NCBI RefSeq assembly: GCF_030817275.1
Contig: NZ_JAUSZD010000002.1
Location: 7,848,501 to 7,912,500, forward strand
From: Paenibacillus sp. V4I7
Lineage (GTDB): Bacteria > Bacillota > Bacilli > Paenibacillales > NBRC-103111
Length of the DNA: 64,000 nucleotides
Direction: 5' to 3'
The notes below the pieces were generated by a model that worked only from the letters and a program-made list of their open reading frames with translations, was not told the origin of the DNA and searched no databases. Positions 1-8,115 of the stretch are shown here, piece by piece. Position 1 is the first letter of the stretch; the number at the start of each line of letters is the position of its first letter. A program made the position numbers and the translations under genes.

Positions 1-82
1 TGAACCATCAGAAAGTCAAGTTTTGGTCAGGACCTTAGTCTAGTTATCCGTAGGGTAGTCTCATGTAATCGCATCATTTCGG
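1..82. other. Left edge, no gene seen
   Basis: These bases lie downstream of the leftward alkA gene. I see no open frame, convincing hairpin or promoter here. A neighbouring gene may end just outside the window. Confidence 0.4.
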
Positions 83-1033
83 TTAGTATAATTCACGCCA
101 TAAATAAAAAGTCGCATACGCTTCCCACCCATTCCATCCTTCAGCAAGCTGTCGAATATGAGGAATTGTCGGTTTCTGCTCTAAGCCAAGCACATGCTTC
201 AGAGCATTGTGCAAGCCAACGTCGGCAAGAGGGAAAGCAGCAGGGTTCCGCAAGCAGCGCATCAGCACATAATTGGCCGTCCACGGACCGATGCCGCGAA
301 TACTTAACAACTCTTTCTCTATATCGACAAAATCGTTCCGCCTCAGCAGCTCCTCTTTAACAAGCAGCCCCTCCGCCATCAACTTGGCAACGCCGATTAA
401 GTATTCAGCCTTTTTACCCGTGAACTGTAAGGTAGTCAAGGCATCAGGTGTGAGATCGGCGATTCGCTCTGGAGTAGGAAATGCCCAGTATGTTCGTCCT
501 TCCCAATCTAGCCGCGTGCCAAAGGCTTCAACAAGACGTCTTTTAAGCGTATAGGCAAAAGTCAGGTTGATTTGCTGTCCGATTATGCCCCAGCTCATCG
601 CCTCGAATAGATCTGGAATCCCCATCAGGCGAAGCCCATAAAAGTTCTGAGTGACTTGCTTCAGCAGAGGATCGCGCTTGGCCAACTCGTAGAACGGCGT
701 AAGCTCGGTGCCAAGGTCAAACCACTCCCACACATAACGAGCCACGTCTTCACGAATGGAGGGGGTGAGGGTACCGTTGAGACTATGGATTAGCTGAATG
801 CTCAGCCGCGAGTTATCCTCACTGTTGACAGCGATTAGGACATGGTTATCCCCAAACGGAAGCAGCTTGTAAATAGCTAAGTTATCCACATGGAATAAGC
901 ATTCATTGGTTGATCGGGATAGGTAACCGAGATTTTGTTCATATCGAAAATGATCAGGAAGCGGCAGCGTGAGGGAGCTCGTCTGCTCGCACCATTTTAG
1001 GATAGAAGGGTCAAAAGGTTGAAGATGTGGCAT
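83..1033 (-). CDS. alkA: DNA-3-methyladenine glycosylase II (AlkA-like)
   Basis: A 316-residue HhH-GPD base-excision glycosylase that would remove 3-methyladenine and related alkylated bases from DNA. The helix-hairpin-helix reads IRGIGPWTANY at about residues 245-255, and the expected catalytic aspartate is D271 in PLADVGLHN. The GIIGQQINL segment near residue 149 is typical of AlkA proteins. The ATG follows AGAGGAGA at a 7-base spacing. It is divergent from adaA-ogt, the same arrangement as the Bacillus adaptive-response locus, so Ada-dependent induction by methylating agents is likely but inferred. Confidence 0.93.
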   Translation of the reverse strand: MPHLQPFDPSILKWCEQTSSLTLPLPDHFRYEQNLGYLSRSTNECLFHVDNLAIYKLLPFGDNHVLIAVNSEDNSRLSIQLIHSLNGTLTPSIREDVARYVWEWFDLGTELTPFYELAKRDPLLKQVTQNFYGLRLMGIPDLFEAMSWGIIGQQINLTFAYTLKRRLVEAFGTRLDWEGRTYWAFPTPERIADLTPDALTTLQFTGKKAEYLIGVAKLMAEGLLVKEELLRRNDFVDIEKELLSIRGIGPWTANYVLMRCLRNPAAFPLADVGLHNALKHVLGLEQKPTIPHIRQLAEGWNGWEAYATFYLWRELY

Positions 1034-1121
1034 GTTAAGTTCTCCTCTTATCTGATGAAGTTTCTTCCTCTATTATCGCTGAAGGCGGCTTTCGTAATCT
1101 TGCTTTCTCATTTCCGTTCCC

Positions 1122-1150
1122 TTACAAGAGCAGCATGGTTTGGGTATACT
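1122..1150 (+). promoter_or_regulatory. Candidate sigma-A promoter for adaA-ogt
   Basis: A TATACT -10 (1145-1150) lies 17 bases after a poor -35, TTACAA (1122-1127). A weak -35 fits an activator-dependent promoter such as one driven by methylated AdaA. I could not identify the Ada operator itself. Confidence 0.35.
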
Positions 1151-1188
1151 GAGCTAGTAGGGAAATGGAGCTGAGAGGAGCGGTAGTC

Positions 1189-1731
1189 ATGCAAGAACGG
1201 TTTTGGAAAGCGATTGTTGCAAATGATGCGGCTTATGATGGTACGTTTTATTATGCGGTGACGACAACTGGGATCTTCTGCAGGCCGTCTTGCAAATCAA
1301 GGCTGCCCAAGAAGGAGAATGTCCGGATTTTTGGGAACCGCCAAGCGGCTTTCTTGGAAAATTATCGTCCCTGCAAAAGGTGCAGACCAGACGGCGTGAG
1401 ATTGCCTGATGAAGAATGGGTATCGCTTATGGCGGCTCACATCGAAGAACATTATGCCGAGCCGCTGACGCTGACTATCCTGGCAGAACACTTTTATGCG
1501 AGCGTTTATCATCTGCAAAGGACTTTCAAACGCCTGCAGGGAATCACGCCTCTAACGTATCTTCAACAAGTTCGCATCGAAGCGGCCAAAAGGCTGTTAC
1601 TCGAGACGAATGCTCCTGTGAATGCGATTGGTGTTCAAGTGGGGATCCCGAATGCGGCACATTTTGCCACCATGTTTCAAAAAAAGACCGGTTTTTCGCC
1701 AACGGAATTCCGTCAAATAAAATCAATCTAA
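1189..1731 (+). CDS. adaA: AdaA: methylphosphotriester-DNA methyltransferase and AraC-type activator
   Basis: A 180-residue regulator of the adaptive response. The N-terminal Ada zinc domain has its four cysteines at C31, C35, C62 and C65 (FCRPSC and CKRC); one cysteine accepts a methyl group from DNA phosphotriesters, which switches the protein to an activator. An AraC-type double helix-turn-helix fills residues 85-178. I chose the ATG at 1189 because GAGAGGAG ends 8 bases before it; an in-frame ATG at 1165 has no ribosome site. The ogt gene follows 23 bases downstream, almost certainly in the same transcript. Confidence 0.93.
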   Translation: MQERFWKAIVANDAAYDGTFYYAVTTTGIFCRPSCKSRLPKKENVRIFGNRQAAFLENYRPCKRCRPDGVRLPDEEWVSLMAAHIEEHYAEPLTLTILAEHFYASVYHLQRTFKRLQGITPLTYLQQVRIEAAKRLLLETNAPVNAIGVQVGIPNAAHFATMFQKKTGFSPTEFRQIKSI

Positions 1732-1754
1732 ACATAACCGAGGAGGGTTCGAAG

Positions 1755-2435
1755 ATGCAAACTATGCGGGTGGCCGAGGTACAAACTACGCGGGGAATGT
1801 CAGAGGCGCAAACCATGCAGGCGAAGCCAGAGATGCAAGCCGAGCGAGCAATGTCAGAATCGCAAACAAAGCGGGCGAAGTCAGAGATGCAAGCCAAACC
1901 GACCAAGTCGATCTACTGGGGAGTCGTTCGTTTGCTGGAGAATAACTTTTTGATGGCGGCAACGGATGAGGGGCTTTGCTATTTACAATTTCATGAGGAA
2001 AATCCTGCAGGTGGAGTAGATGAGGGTGCGCGGTTGGAATTAGTGAAATGGGCTCGTTCGCAGCTGCCTGAGCCTAACTGGGTAAAGGATGCAGAGAAGC
2101 TGCAGCCCTATATCCTTCAATTAGAGGAGTACTTGAAAGGACTACGCACGGCATTTACATTGCCATTGGATCTGCGCGGTACTACGTTTCAACAGTCGGT
2201 GTGGCGTGTTCTCCATGAGATTCCGCATGGGGAAACGTTTAGTTATTCACAGGTAGCCCAAGAATTAGATAGAATAAGTGCAGTTAGAGCCGTAGGCACT
2301 GCCATTGGGGCTAACCCCGTGCTCATCGTGGTGCCGTGTCATCGTGTTGTCGGGAAGGATGGGTCGCTAACTGGCTACCGCGGTGGACTTCGGAATAAGG
2401 AGAAGCTGCTGTTGTTGGAGCGAGCAGGATTATGA
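1755..2435 (+). CDS. ogt: Methylated-DNA-[protein]-cysteine S-methyltransferase (Ogt/AdaB)
   Basis: A 226-residue suicide enzyme that repairs O6-methylguanine by transferring the alkyl group to the cysteine of its PCHRVV motif (C195). The catalytic domain begins near residue 52 (SIYWGVV) and has the usual GETFSYSQVA and PCHRVVGKDG segments. The start at 1755 follows AGGAGGG. The first 51 residues are unusual: imperfect repeats built from SEAQT, SESQT, KPEMQA and KSEMQA, with no counterpart in typical family members. This tail looks like a recent expansion of short DNA repeats. Methyltransferase function is secure; the tail's role is unknown. Confidence 0.92.
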   Translation: MQTMRVAEVQTTRGMSEAQTMQAKPEMQAERAMSESQTKRAKSEMQAKPTKSIYWGVVRLLENNFLMAATDEGLCYLQFHEENPAGGVDEGARLELVKWARSQLPEPNWVKDAEKLQPYILQLEEYLKGLRTAFTLPLDLRGTTFQQSVWRVLHEIPHGETFSYSQVAQELDRISAVRAVGTAIGANPVLIVVPCHRVVGKDGSLTGYRGGLRNKEKLLLLERAGL

Positions 2436-2541
2436 TCGGATATGGCTGCACATAAATGAGATGAAATGAAATGAAATAAGATGATACGATATCTTTGTTT
2501 ACTAGGATATGTTCTAAGAAGGGAAAAGTGGAGGTGAGACT

Positions 2542-3360
2542 ATGAAGGTTGACGTAAACCAGAAGACGGCGAAACAGCTGCTTACGAAAGCGAGCGGCTT
2601 TCTTAAGGGGTATACACACACGTTAAACCCCTACACCGGCTGCTCCTTCGCCTGTTCCTACTGTTACGTGCGGCAGATGCCGGTCGCATTATTCCGCAGC
2701 GATGCATGGGGCGGTTGGGTCGATGTAAAAGAAAATGCGGCCGCGCTTCTGGCGAAGGAGCTGGCCAAAGCGAAGAGCAAAGGGCCGGTTACGATCTTCA
2801 TGTCATCGGCCACGGATCCCTACCAGCCGATCGAATACAAGGAGCGAATCACCCGTTCGCTCCTTGAGGTGATGTCCGCGAATCCGCCGGACTTCTTGTT
2901 CGTTCAGACCCGCAGCCCGCTCGTGACACGGGATGCGGATATACTAAAGCGGCTCGGCGAATGCGTAAGAGTCAGCATGACGGTCGAGACCGACCGCGAG
3001 GATATACGCCGAGCGTTCACGCCGTCCGCGCCGCCGATCCCGGCGCGGTTAAATGCCCTCCGCGAGCTCGCAGCTCACGGCATTCCGGTGCAGGCCACGA
3101 TAGCGCCAGCGCTGCCGAGCTCGGAGCATTTCGCCGAGCTGCTTGCGGGCATCGTGGATCGGGTGTGCATCGACGATTACTTCATGGGCGATGGCAGTGG
3201 GGGCAAGCGCACGGAACGCATCGGCGTGCGCCATATCTATGACGCGCTGGAGCTGCCAGACTGGTACAGTCGGGATGCGTACGAGCGCGTGCGCGAACAG
3301 CTCCTGCGGCATTTCCCGCAGGAGCGTGTGTTTGTCAGCCAACAAGGCTTCCTGCCTTGA
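2542..3360 (+). CDS. SPL-like radical SAM protein
   Basis: A 272-residue radical S-adenosylmethionine protein. The [4Fe-4S] ligands are C34, C38 and C41 in GCSFACSYCYV, a CX3CX2C motif. The TLNPYTGC lead-in is typical of the compact group related to spore photoproduct lyase (Rv2578c-like), most of which have no assigned reaction. It lies just after the alkylation-repair genes, which suggests but does not show a nucleic-acid role. The ATG at 2542 follows GGAGGTGAG. GC content is clearly higher than in the flanking genes. Confidence 0.85.
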   Translation: MKVDVNQKTAKQLLTKASGFLKGYTHTLNPYTGCSFACSYCYVRQMPVALFRSDAWGGWVDVKENAAALLAKELAKAKSKGPVTIFMSSATDPYQPIEYKERITRSLLEVMSANPPDFLFVQTRSPLVTRDADILKRLGECVRVSMTVETDREDIRRAFTPSAPPIPARLNALRELAAHGIPVQATIAPALPSSEHFAELLAGIVDRVCIDDYFMGDGSGGKRTERIGVRHIYDALELPDWYSRDAYERVREQLLRHFPQERVFVSQQGFLP

Positions 3361-3372
3361 TGGATATAACAA

Positions 3373-3400
3373 AGCCTCCAGCGGGATTCCCGTGGAGGCT
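3373..3400. terminator. Bidirectional terminator hairpin
   Basis: AGCCTCC and GGAGGCT form the outer stem and GCGGG/CCCGT the inner stem. It sits between the convergent radical SAM and AraC genes, followed by ATTTTG on the plus strand. Confidence 0.7.
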
Positions 3401-3414
3401 ATTTTGCAAGTGCG

Positions 3415-4356
3415 CTAGTCCGCTTGCGCCAGCAAAGGCGTCAACCCTGATTGACTGCGCATGCGTTGTTTGAATTCTTTGGGAGAGCATTGGTTATGAC
3501 GCTTAAACAGCTTGTAGAACTGCGCCATATTCAGTATGCCTACTTCAAAGCTTACTTCCATAATGCTGAGGTCGCCTGTTAAAAGGAGACGCTCGGCTTT
3601 TTTGATCCGCTTGTAATTAACGTAATCGACGAAGGATATCCCCATCACCTTTTTGAAATACTTAATAAAGTAATGATAGCTCAAATTGAGTACACTGCAC
3701 ATGTCTTCGACCGAAATCCGTTCGCTCAGATGCTCGTCGATAAAGTCGAGCGCCGGACGCACGCGAGAAATGCCGGAGTCCTCGGCAAGAGCCGAGAAAT
3801 CTCGGTTGTCATTACGCAGCATTAAAAGTAAGAGATTTTTGATCGCTGCACTGATTGCCAACTCGTACCCAATCTTGCGGGATTGCGACTCTTCGTAAAT
3901 CTGCATGATGAGGTTGTAAGCAGCTTGTTTGACGGCAGCATTGCCTTGAAACAGCTCATTAAATTGCTCAAGTGGATGAGTCAGCTCCGAGAAGCAGTGC
4001 AGGTAGGGCATGGTGCTAAGGTCAAAATGCTGCTTTAGATCAATCTGAAAAACGATCTGTCGCAAGGCATCCGCAGAGTGCTTATACGTACGATGCGGCT
4101 GGGAAGAGCCTAAGACGATGACATCTCCAGGCGCCATCACCGTATAAACGTGCTTCGTTTGGATGCCGAGTTGCCCTTCTATGACCACAAGAAATTCAAC
4201 TTGCATATGTGAATGCCAACGCCAAGGAGTAGGAGGCCCGAATTGCGGGGTGTCAGAACTCATTTCCCAAATTTTCAAAAAGAGCAAAGGGTTCTGGTAA
4301 ATGACTTCTTCATTAATAATTTCGGTGAAGGTGCTAGAGCTATGTAAAGGGTCCAT
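3415..4356 (-). CDS. AraC family transcriptional regulator
   Basis: A 313-residue one-component regulator. The N-terminal part (about 40-130) has cupin-like sensing features, including HSHMQVEFLVV and MAPGDVIVLG. The last 100 residues form the AraC double helix-turn-helix, ending in QFYKLFKRHNQCSPKEF. It is divergent from the ThuA-domain gene across 209 bases, so control of that gene by a sugar or related ligand is the simplest inference. The ligand cannot be read from sequence. Confidence 0.88.
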   Translation of the reverse strand: MDPLHSSSTFTEIINEEVIYQNPLLFLKIWEMSSDTPQFGPPTPWRWHSHMQVEFLVVIEGQLGIQTKHVYTVMAPGDVIVLGSSQPHRTYKHSADALRQIVFQIDLKQHFDLSTMPYLHCFSELTHPLEQFNELFQGNAAVKQAAYNLIMQIYEESQSRKIGYELAISAAIKNLLLLMLRNDNRDFSALAEDSGISRVRPALDFIDEHLSERISVEDMCSVLNLSYHYFIKYFKKVMGISFVDYVNYKRIKKAERLLLTGDLSIMEVSFEVGILNMAQFYKLFKRHNQCSPKEFKQRMRSQSGLTPLLAQAD

Positions 4357-4565
4357 GGATATGTATACCTCACTACTGTGAAAGACATTTTTGAATACGT
4401 AAAAAGTGGTGAAATGTAAGGTTTATCAGTAATGAGTATAACATTGTTTGATTGGGAAGGACACTATTGAATAAGAACTAGGCAGGATCTTGCCTTTATT
4501 TTCGGCGAGGGAGTGACTATACTCAAAAGTATGAATGAATACGCTACCTTGGAGGGAATAAGAAG

Positions 4566-5303
4566 ATGAGTCAGAAGCTTAGAGTAACGGTTTGGAACGA
4601 GTTCCGTCATGAAAAAGAAAATGAAGTCGTACGCGCAGCGTATCCAGATGGTATCCATACGGCAATTGGTGAAGGCTTGAGCGGAGCAGTTGATGTCACG
4701 TATGCAACATTAGATGATGCTGAACACGGCTTGTCCGAAGAAGTCTTGAATAACACAGATGTCCTCATCTGGTGGGGACATAAGGCGCATAACGAAGTGC
4801 AGGACGAGATCGTAGACCGCGTTCAAAAACGTGTATGGCAAGGCATGGGACTTATCGTGCTGCATTCCGGACACTTCTCCAAAGTGTTCAAAAAGCTGAT
4901 GGGCACTTCTTGTGACCTCAAGTGGCGTGAAGCTGATGAGAAGGAACGTCTTTGGGTTGTTGCTCCGGGTCATCCAATCGTTGAAGGCATCGGCGAGTAC
5001 ATCGATCTTGAAGCAGAGGAAATGTACGGTGAGCACTTTGATATCCCTCAGCCGGACGAGCTGATCATGGTTTCTTGGTTCGAAGGCGGCGAAGTTTTCC
5101 GCAGTGGTTGCACATTCAACCGCGGCAATGGGAAGATTTTCTACTTCCGTCCTGGGCACGAGACTTACCGTACTTACTACAATGAGCAAATCCGCCGCGT
5201 TATCAGCAATGCGGTTCACTGGGCGGCTCCATCCACACGTGAGTATCCGAAATACGGTAACCACAAGCCGCTTGAAGAGATCAAAGCAAAAGTCAAAGCT
5301 TAA
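4566..5303 (+). CDS. ThuA-domain protein
   Basis: A 245-residue single-domain member of the ThuA family (trehalose-utilisation protein), which has a class I glutamine-amidotransferase-like fold. Segments such as VLIWWGHKAHNEV, LIVLHSGHFSKVFK and RPGHETYRTYY are typical of the family. The substrate is unproven; relatives are linked to oxidation or breakdown of disaccharides. The ATG follows GGAGGGAATAAGAAG. A terminator lies directly downstream, so the gene is monocistronic and probably controlled by the divergent AraC regulator. Confidence 0.85.
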   Translation: MSQKLRVTVWNEFRHEKENEVVRAAYPDGIHTAIGEGLSGAVDVTYATLDDAEHGLSEEVLNNTDVLIWWGHKAHNEVQDEIVDRVQKRVWQGMGLIVLHSGHFSKVFKKLMGTSCDLKWREADEKERLWVVAPGHPIVEGIGEYIDLEAEEMYGEHFDIPQPDELIMVSWFEGGEVFRSGCTFNRGNGKIFYFRPGHETYRTYYNEQIRRVISNAVHWAAPSTREYPKYGNHKPLEEIKAKVKA

Positions 5304-5320
5304 ATGTGATGTGATAGGAA

Positions 5321-5348
5321 TGCTCCCAGTTATCGGGGGCATTTTTTT
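5321..5348 (+). terminator. Terminator of the thuA-like gene
   Basis: TGCTCCC and GGGGGCA pair around a 7-base loop and are followed by seven T residues. Confidence 0.8.
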
Positions 5349-5375
5349 GCTTTGCTATGTTTACACGTATCTACG

Positions 5376-5408
5376 AGGACTTCCACCATTAGGTGGAGGT
5401 CCTTTTTT
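5376..5408 (+). terminator. Second terminator-like hairpin
   Basis: A 12-base stem (AGGACTTCCACC with GGTGGAGGTCCT, one G-T pair) has a 4-base loop and a T run. It probably serves as a backup terminator and also insulates the convergent kinase gene. Confidence 0.75.
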
Positions 5409-5472
5409 GGCAGTGTTGTTCTTAACGGAACGACAGTCCGCTAAAGTGGATGAAATATGCCCTATCAGCGTT

Positions 5473-6504
5473 TCATCGCAAGTCATCATAATTCCGTACC
5501 TTCGGAAAATGAATGATTAAAGTCGTCCCTTGGCCCTCCGATGACTGAATGGATAGATCGTGCCCAAGCTTGAGCGCCATCTGCTTAGCCAGATATAGTC
5601 CCATCCCCGTGGATTTACTATGGGTTCTTCCTATTGAACCCGTAAATCCCTTATCGAATACGCGCCTAAGATCCGCTGACTTAATACCGATTCCCGTATC
5701 TTGGATAAGCAGGCGTTTCTCTTGTTCGTCTTCCTCTGATAGGAAGGTTATGCTGCCTCCATCCTCCGTATAGGTTAAGGAGTTTGCAACGACCTGGTTC
5801 ACAATGTAGAAGAGCCACTTACTGTCGCTATTCACAGAGTGACTCAGCTCTTCCATATTCGGACGTATGCGTTTATTAATAAACAGCTTGGCAACTTTCT
5901 TAACGCTTTCCTTCACGATGATCGGCAGCGGAACGTCAGTAATGAAGTAATCCCTTGAGAACGAATCGATCCGTGAATAGTAGAGGGCTTGCTCGACGGA
6001 GCTATCGATTTTGCTAAGTTCGTCCTCAAGCTTATCGACGAGATACTCCGCTGTTTTCCCCGCACGATTCTCCATGATCAGACGGCTTGCTGCTATAGGC
6101 AGCTTTACTTCATGAATCCACGATAGAATAAAGTCCTGATGATCCTTGATTTCGCCTTGCAGCTTAAGAGTCCCATTGGATTGTTCGAGATATAGCTGAT
6201 TCAGCAGATTGAGATAGAGTTCTTGCGTCGTGTTTTGAGGTTCAGGCATAGCGGCGATTGCCCAATCCTCCTGCTTGTTGCCAACTAACTCACTGAGTTC
6301 CTTGTAGAAGGACTTTCGATAGAGGTAGCCAATCGTTACATATAAAGCAGCGAAAAAGAAACAGCCTGTATTCGCATACACAATATCGTTAATAGCATCC
6401 TGCCCATTCACGCTAACGAACATGATCAGGGAAACGAAAAGCATCATCATACCGTATACCGCAAAAAAGTATCGTTTATCCTTCAGGTATTGGATGAAAT
6501 TCAT
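5473..6504 (-). CDS. Intramembrane-sensing histidine kinase (BceS-like)
   Basis: A 343-residue sensor kinase with two membrane helices near the N-terminus (about 13-33 and 41-61) and almost no extracellular loop, the layout of kinases that sense through a partner ABC transporter. The phosphoacceptor is H131 in SWIHEVKLP, followed by a HATPase domain with DTGIGIKSADL. Its start overlaps the stop of the response regulator by four bases. The divergent ABC genes complete a Bce-type module for cell-wall-active peptides; the inducing drug is unknown. Confidence 0.9.
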   Translation of the reverse strand: MNFIQYLKDKRYFFAVYGMMMLFVSLIMFVSVNGQDAINDIVYANTGCFFFAALYVTIGYLYRKSFYKELSELVGNKQEDWAIAAMPEPQNTTQELYLNLLNQLYLEQSNGTLKLQGEIKDHQDFILSWIHEVKLPIAASRLIMENRAGKTAEYLVDKLEDELSKIDSSVEQALYYSRIDSFSRDYFITDVPLPIIVKESVKKVAKLFINKRIRPNMEELSHSVNSDSKWLFYIVNQVVANSLTYTEDGGSITFLSEEDEQEKRLLIQDTGIGIKSADLRRVFDKGFTGSIGRTHSKSTGMGLYLAKQMALKLGHDLSIQSSEGQGTTLIIHFPKVRNYDDLR

Positions 6505-7172
6505 GGGATGATATACCCTAGCCCTTTCTTGGTTGTGATGAATTCGTCCCTCCCAAGCTCGGCAAGCTTTTTACGCAGGCGGGTAATATTAACGGTTAGC
6601 GTATTATCGTCAACAAAGCTTTCGTTTTCCCAAAGGCCTCGCATCATCTGTTCACGACTGACGATCGTTCCTTGATGCTGCATGAGAATGGTTAAGATTT
6701 TGAATTCATTTCTGGTCAGCTCAGCTTTCCGATCTCCGCAAGCAACATCTCCATCTTTCAGATTGAGGACAACACCGTCATGCTCCATCACGTTAGAGCT
6801 AGTCTCCATGTAGGAGTAGGTTCTTCGGAGCAGCGCATTAATTTTAGCTACCAACACATCCATATAGAACGGCTTCTGAATGAAATCGTCTCCTCCCATG
6901 TTCATAGACATGACCATATCCATTGGTGTATTGCGGGAAGATATGAATAGGATGGGCACGTTGGATAATTCCCTGATTTGGCGGCACCAGTAGAAGCCAT
7001 CGAACGCTGGTAAATTAATATCCATTAACACGAGATGAGGATTTTCCTTGATGAAAAAGGGGAGTACCGTATCGAACTGCTCTACGATGACCATCTCAAA
7101 CCCCCACCGGCCTAACGCTTCAGCTACCATATCCCGTATCGTTTTATCGTCTTCTACGATCATGATTTTCAC
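6501..7172 (-). CDS. OmpR-type response regulator (BceR-like)
   Basis: A 223-residue response regulator with a receiver domain (acidic pocket VEDD, phosphoacceptor D51 in LVLMDINLP, conserved K in QKPF) and a winged-helix DNA-binding domain. The start is the GTG at 7172, which follows GGAGG at an 8-base spacing; the frame stays open upstream but has no other supported start. A sequence matching the BceR operator lies 60-73 bases upstream, between this gene and the ABC genes, so the pair probably activates the transporter operon. Confidence 0.92.
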   Translation of the reverse strand: MKIMIVEDDKTIRDMVAEALGRWGFEMVIVEQFDTVLPFFIKENPHLVLMDINLPAFDGFYWCRQIRELSNVPILFISSRNTPMDMVMSMNMGGDDFIQKPFYMDVLVAKINALLRRTYSYMETSSNVMEHDGVVLNLKDGDVACGDRKAELTRNEFKILTILMQHQGTIVSREQMMRGLWENESFVDDNTLTVNITRLRKKLAELGRDEFITTKKGLGYIIP

Positions 7173-7231
7173 AGCCAATTCCTCCAAACCCCTAACGAAA
7201 GGAACTTTTACCAGAAATGTTAGCACAATCG

Positions 7232-7245
7232 TGACAAAATTGTAA
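7232..7245. promoter_or_regulatory. Candidate BceR-type operator
   Basis: TGACA-AAAT-TGTAA is an exact match to the published Bce-family regulator consensus TNACA-N4-TGTAA. It lies in the divergent gap, about 100 bases before the ABC ATPase gene. Confidence 0.7.
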
Positions 7246-7347
7246 GGTAACATCTTGGGGATGTAAGCTTCTTCTATGGTTGGTCGGAACAGAGCGTAGT
7301 AGGATAAGAGTATCAAGATTAAAGCCGCGATTATGGAGGAAAACCTT

Positions 7348-8115
7348 ATGAAAACGATAGTTGAAGCCAAACAAATTAAGAAAGTATATGGAGCTAAAGG
7401 AAATGTGTTTACCGCTTTGCAGGAAATTGATCTGACTGTTGTGGAAGGCGAATTCGTAGGCATCATGGGGCCATCAGGCTCCGGCAAAACCACACTGCTT
7501 AATATGCTGGCAACGATTGACAAGCCGACTTCTGGAGATATCGTCGTTGACGGAATAAGCTTGATGAAGATGAATGAGGGACAGCTATCCGCCTTTCGCC
7601 GCGAGAAGCTAGGGTTCATCTTTCAGGATTTCAATCTACTGGATACACTTACTGTTAAGGAGAACATTTTGTTGCCACTCGCACTTGCGAAGACGAAAGT
7701 TGACGAACTGGAGCGCAGAGTAGACGTGATCAGCAAGAAGTTCGGCATTCATGCGATCGTTGACAAATATCCGTATCAAATCTCCGGTGGACAGAAGCAG
7801 CGCACAGCCGCTTGCCGTGCGATCGTATCTAACCCCAGCTTGGTATTGGCCGACGAGCCGACCGGATCGCTTGATTCGAAGTCGGCGACAGAGCTTTTGG
7901 AAAGCTTGCAGCAATTGAACGTTCAAGATAAATCCACCATTTTGATGGTTACGCACGATGCCTTCGCGGCCAGCTACTGCACTCGGGTACTCTTCATTAA
8001 GGATGGCAAAATGTTTACGGAGCTTGTGAAGGGATCATCTTCGCGAAAGGAGTTTTTCAACAAGGTTATGGATGTGTTATCGGTACTAGGGGGTGGGGCA
8101 AGTGACCTTATTTAG
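7348..8115 (+). CDS. Bce-type ABC transporter ATPase
   Basis: A 255-residue nucleotide-binding subunit. Walker A is GPSGSGKTT (41-49), the signature ISGGQKQR is near residue 147, and Walker B VLADEPTG is near 167. The C-terminal FNKVMDVLSVLGG segment is typical of BceA relatives. The ATG at 7348 has GGAGGA 7 bases upstream; an in-frame ATG at 7333 overlaps that site and is unlikely. It pairs with the FtsX-like permease whose start it overlaps by 14 bases, to release peptides such as bacitracin or lantibiotics from lipid-cycle targets. Confidence 0.92.
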   Translation: MKTIVEAKQIKKVYGAKGNVFTALQEIDLTVVEGEFVGIMGPSGSGKTTLLNMLATIDKPTSGDIVVDGISLMKMNEGQLSAFRREKLGFIFQDFNLLDTLTVKENILLPLALAKTKVDELERRVDVISKKFGIHAIVDKYPYQISGGQKQRTAACRAIVSNPSLVLADEPTGSLDSKSATELLESLQQLNVQDKSTILMVTHDAFAASYCTRVLFIKDGKMFTELVKGSSSRKEFFNKVMDVLSVLGGGASDLI

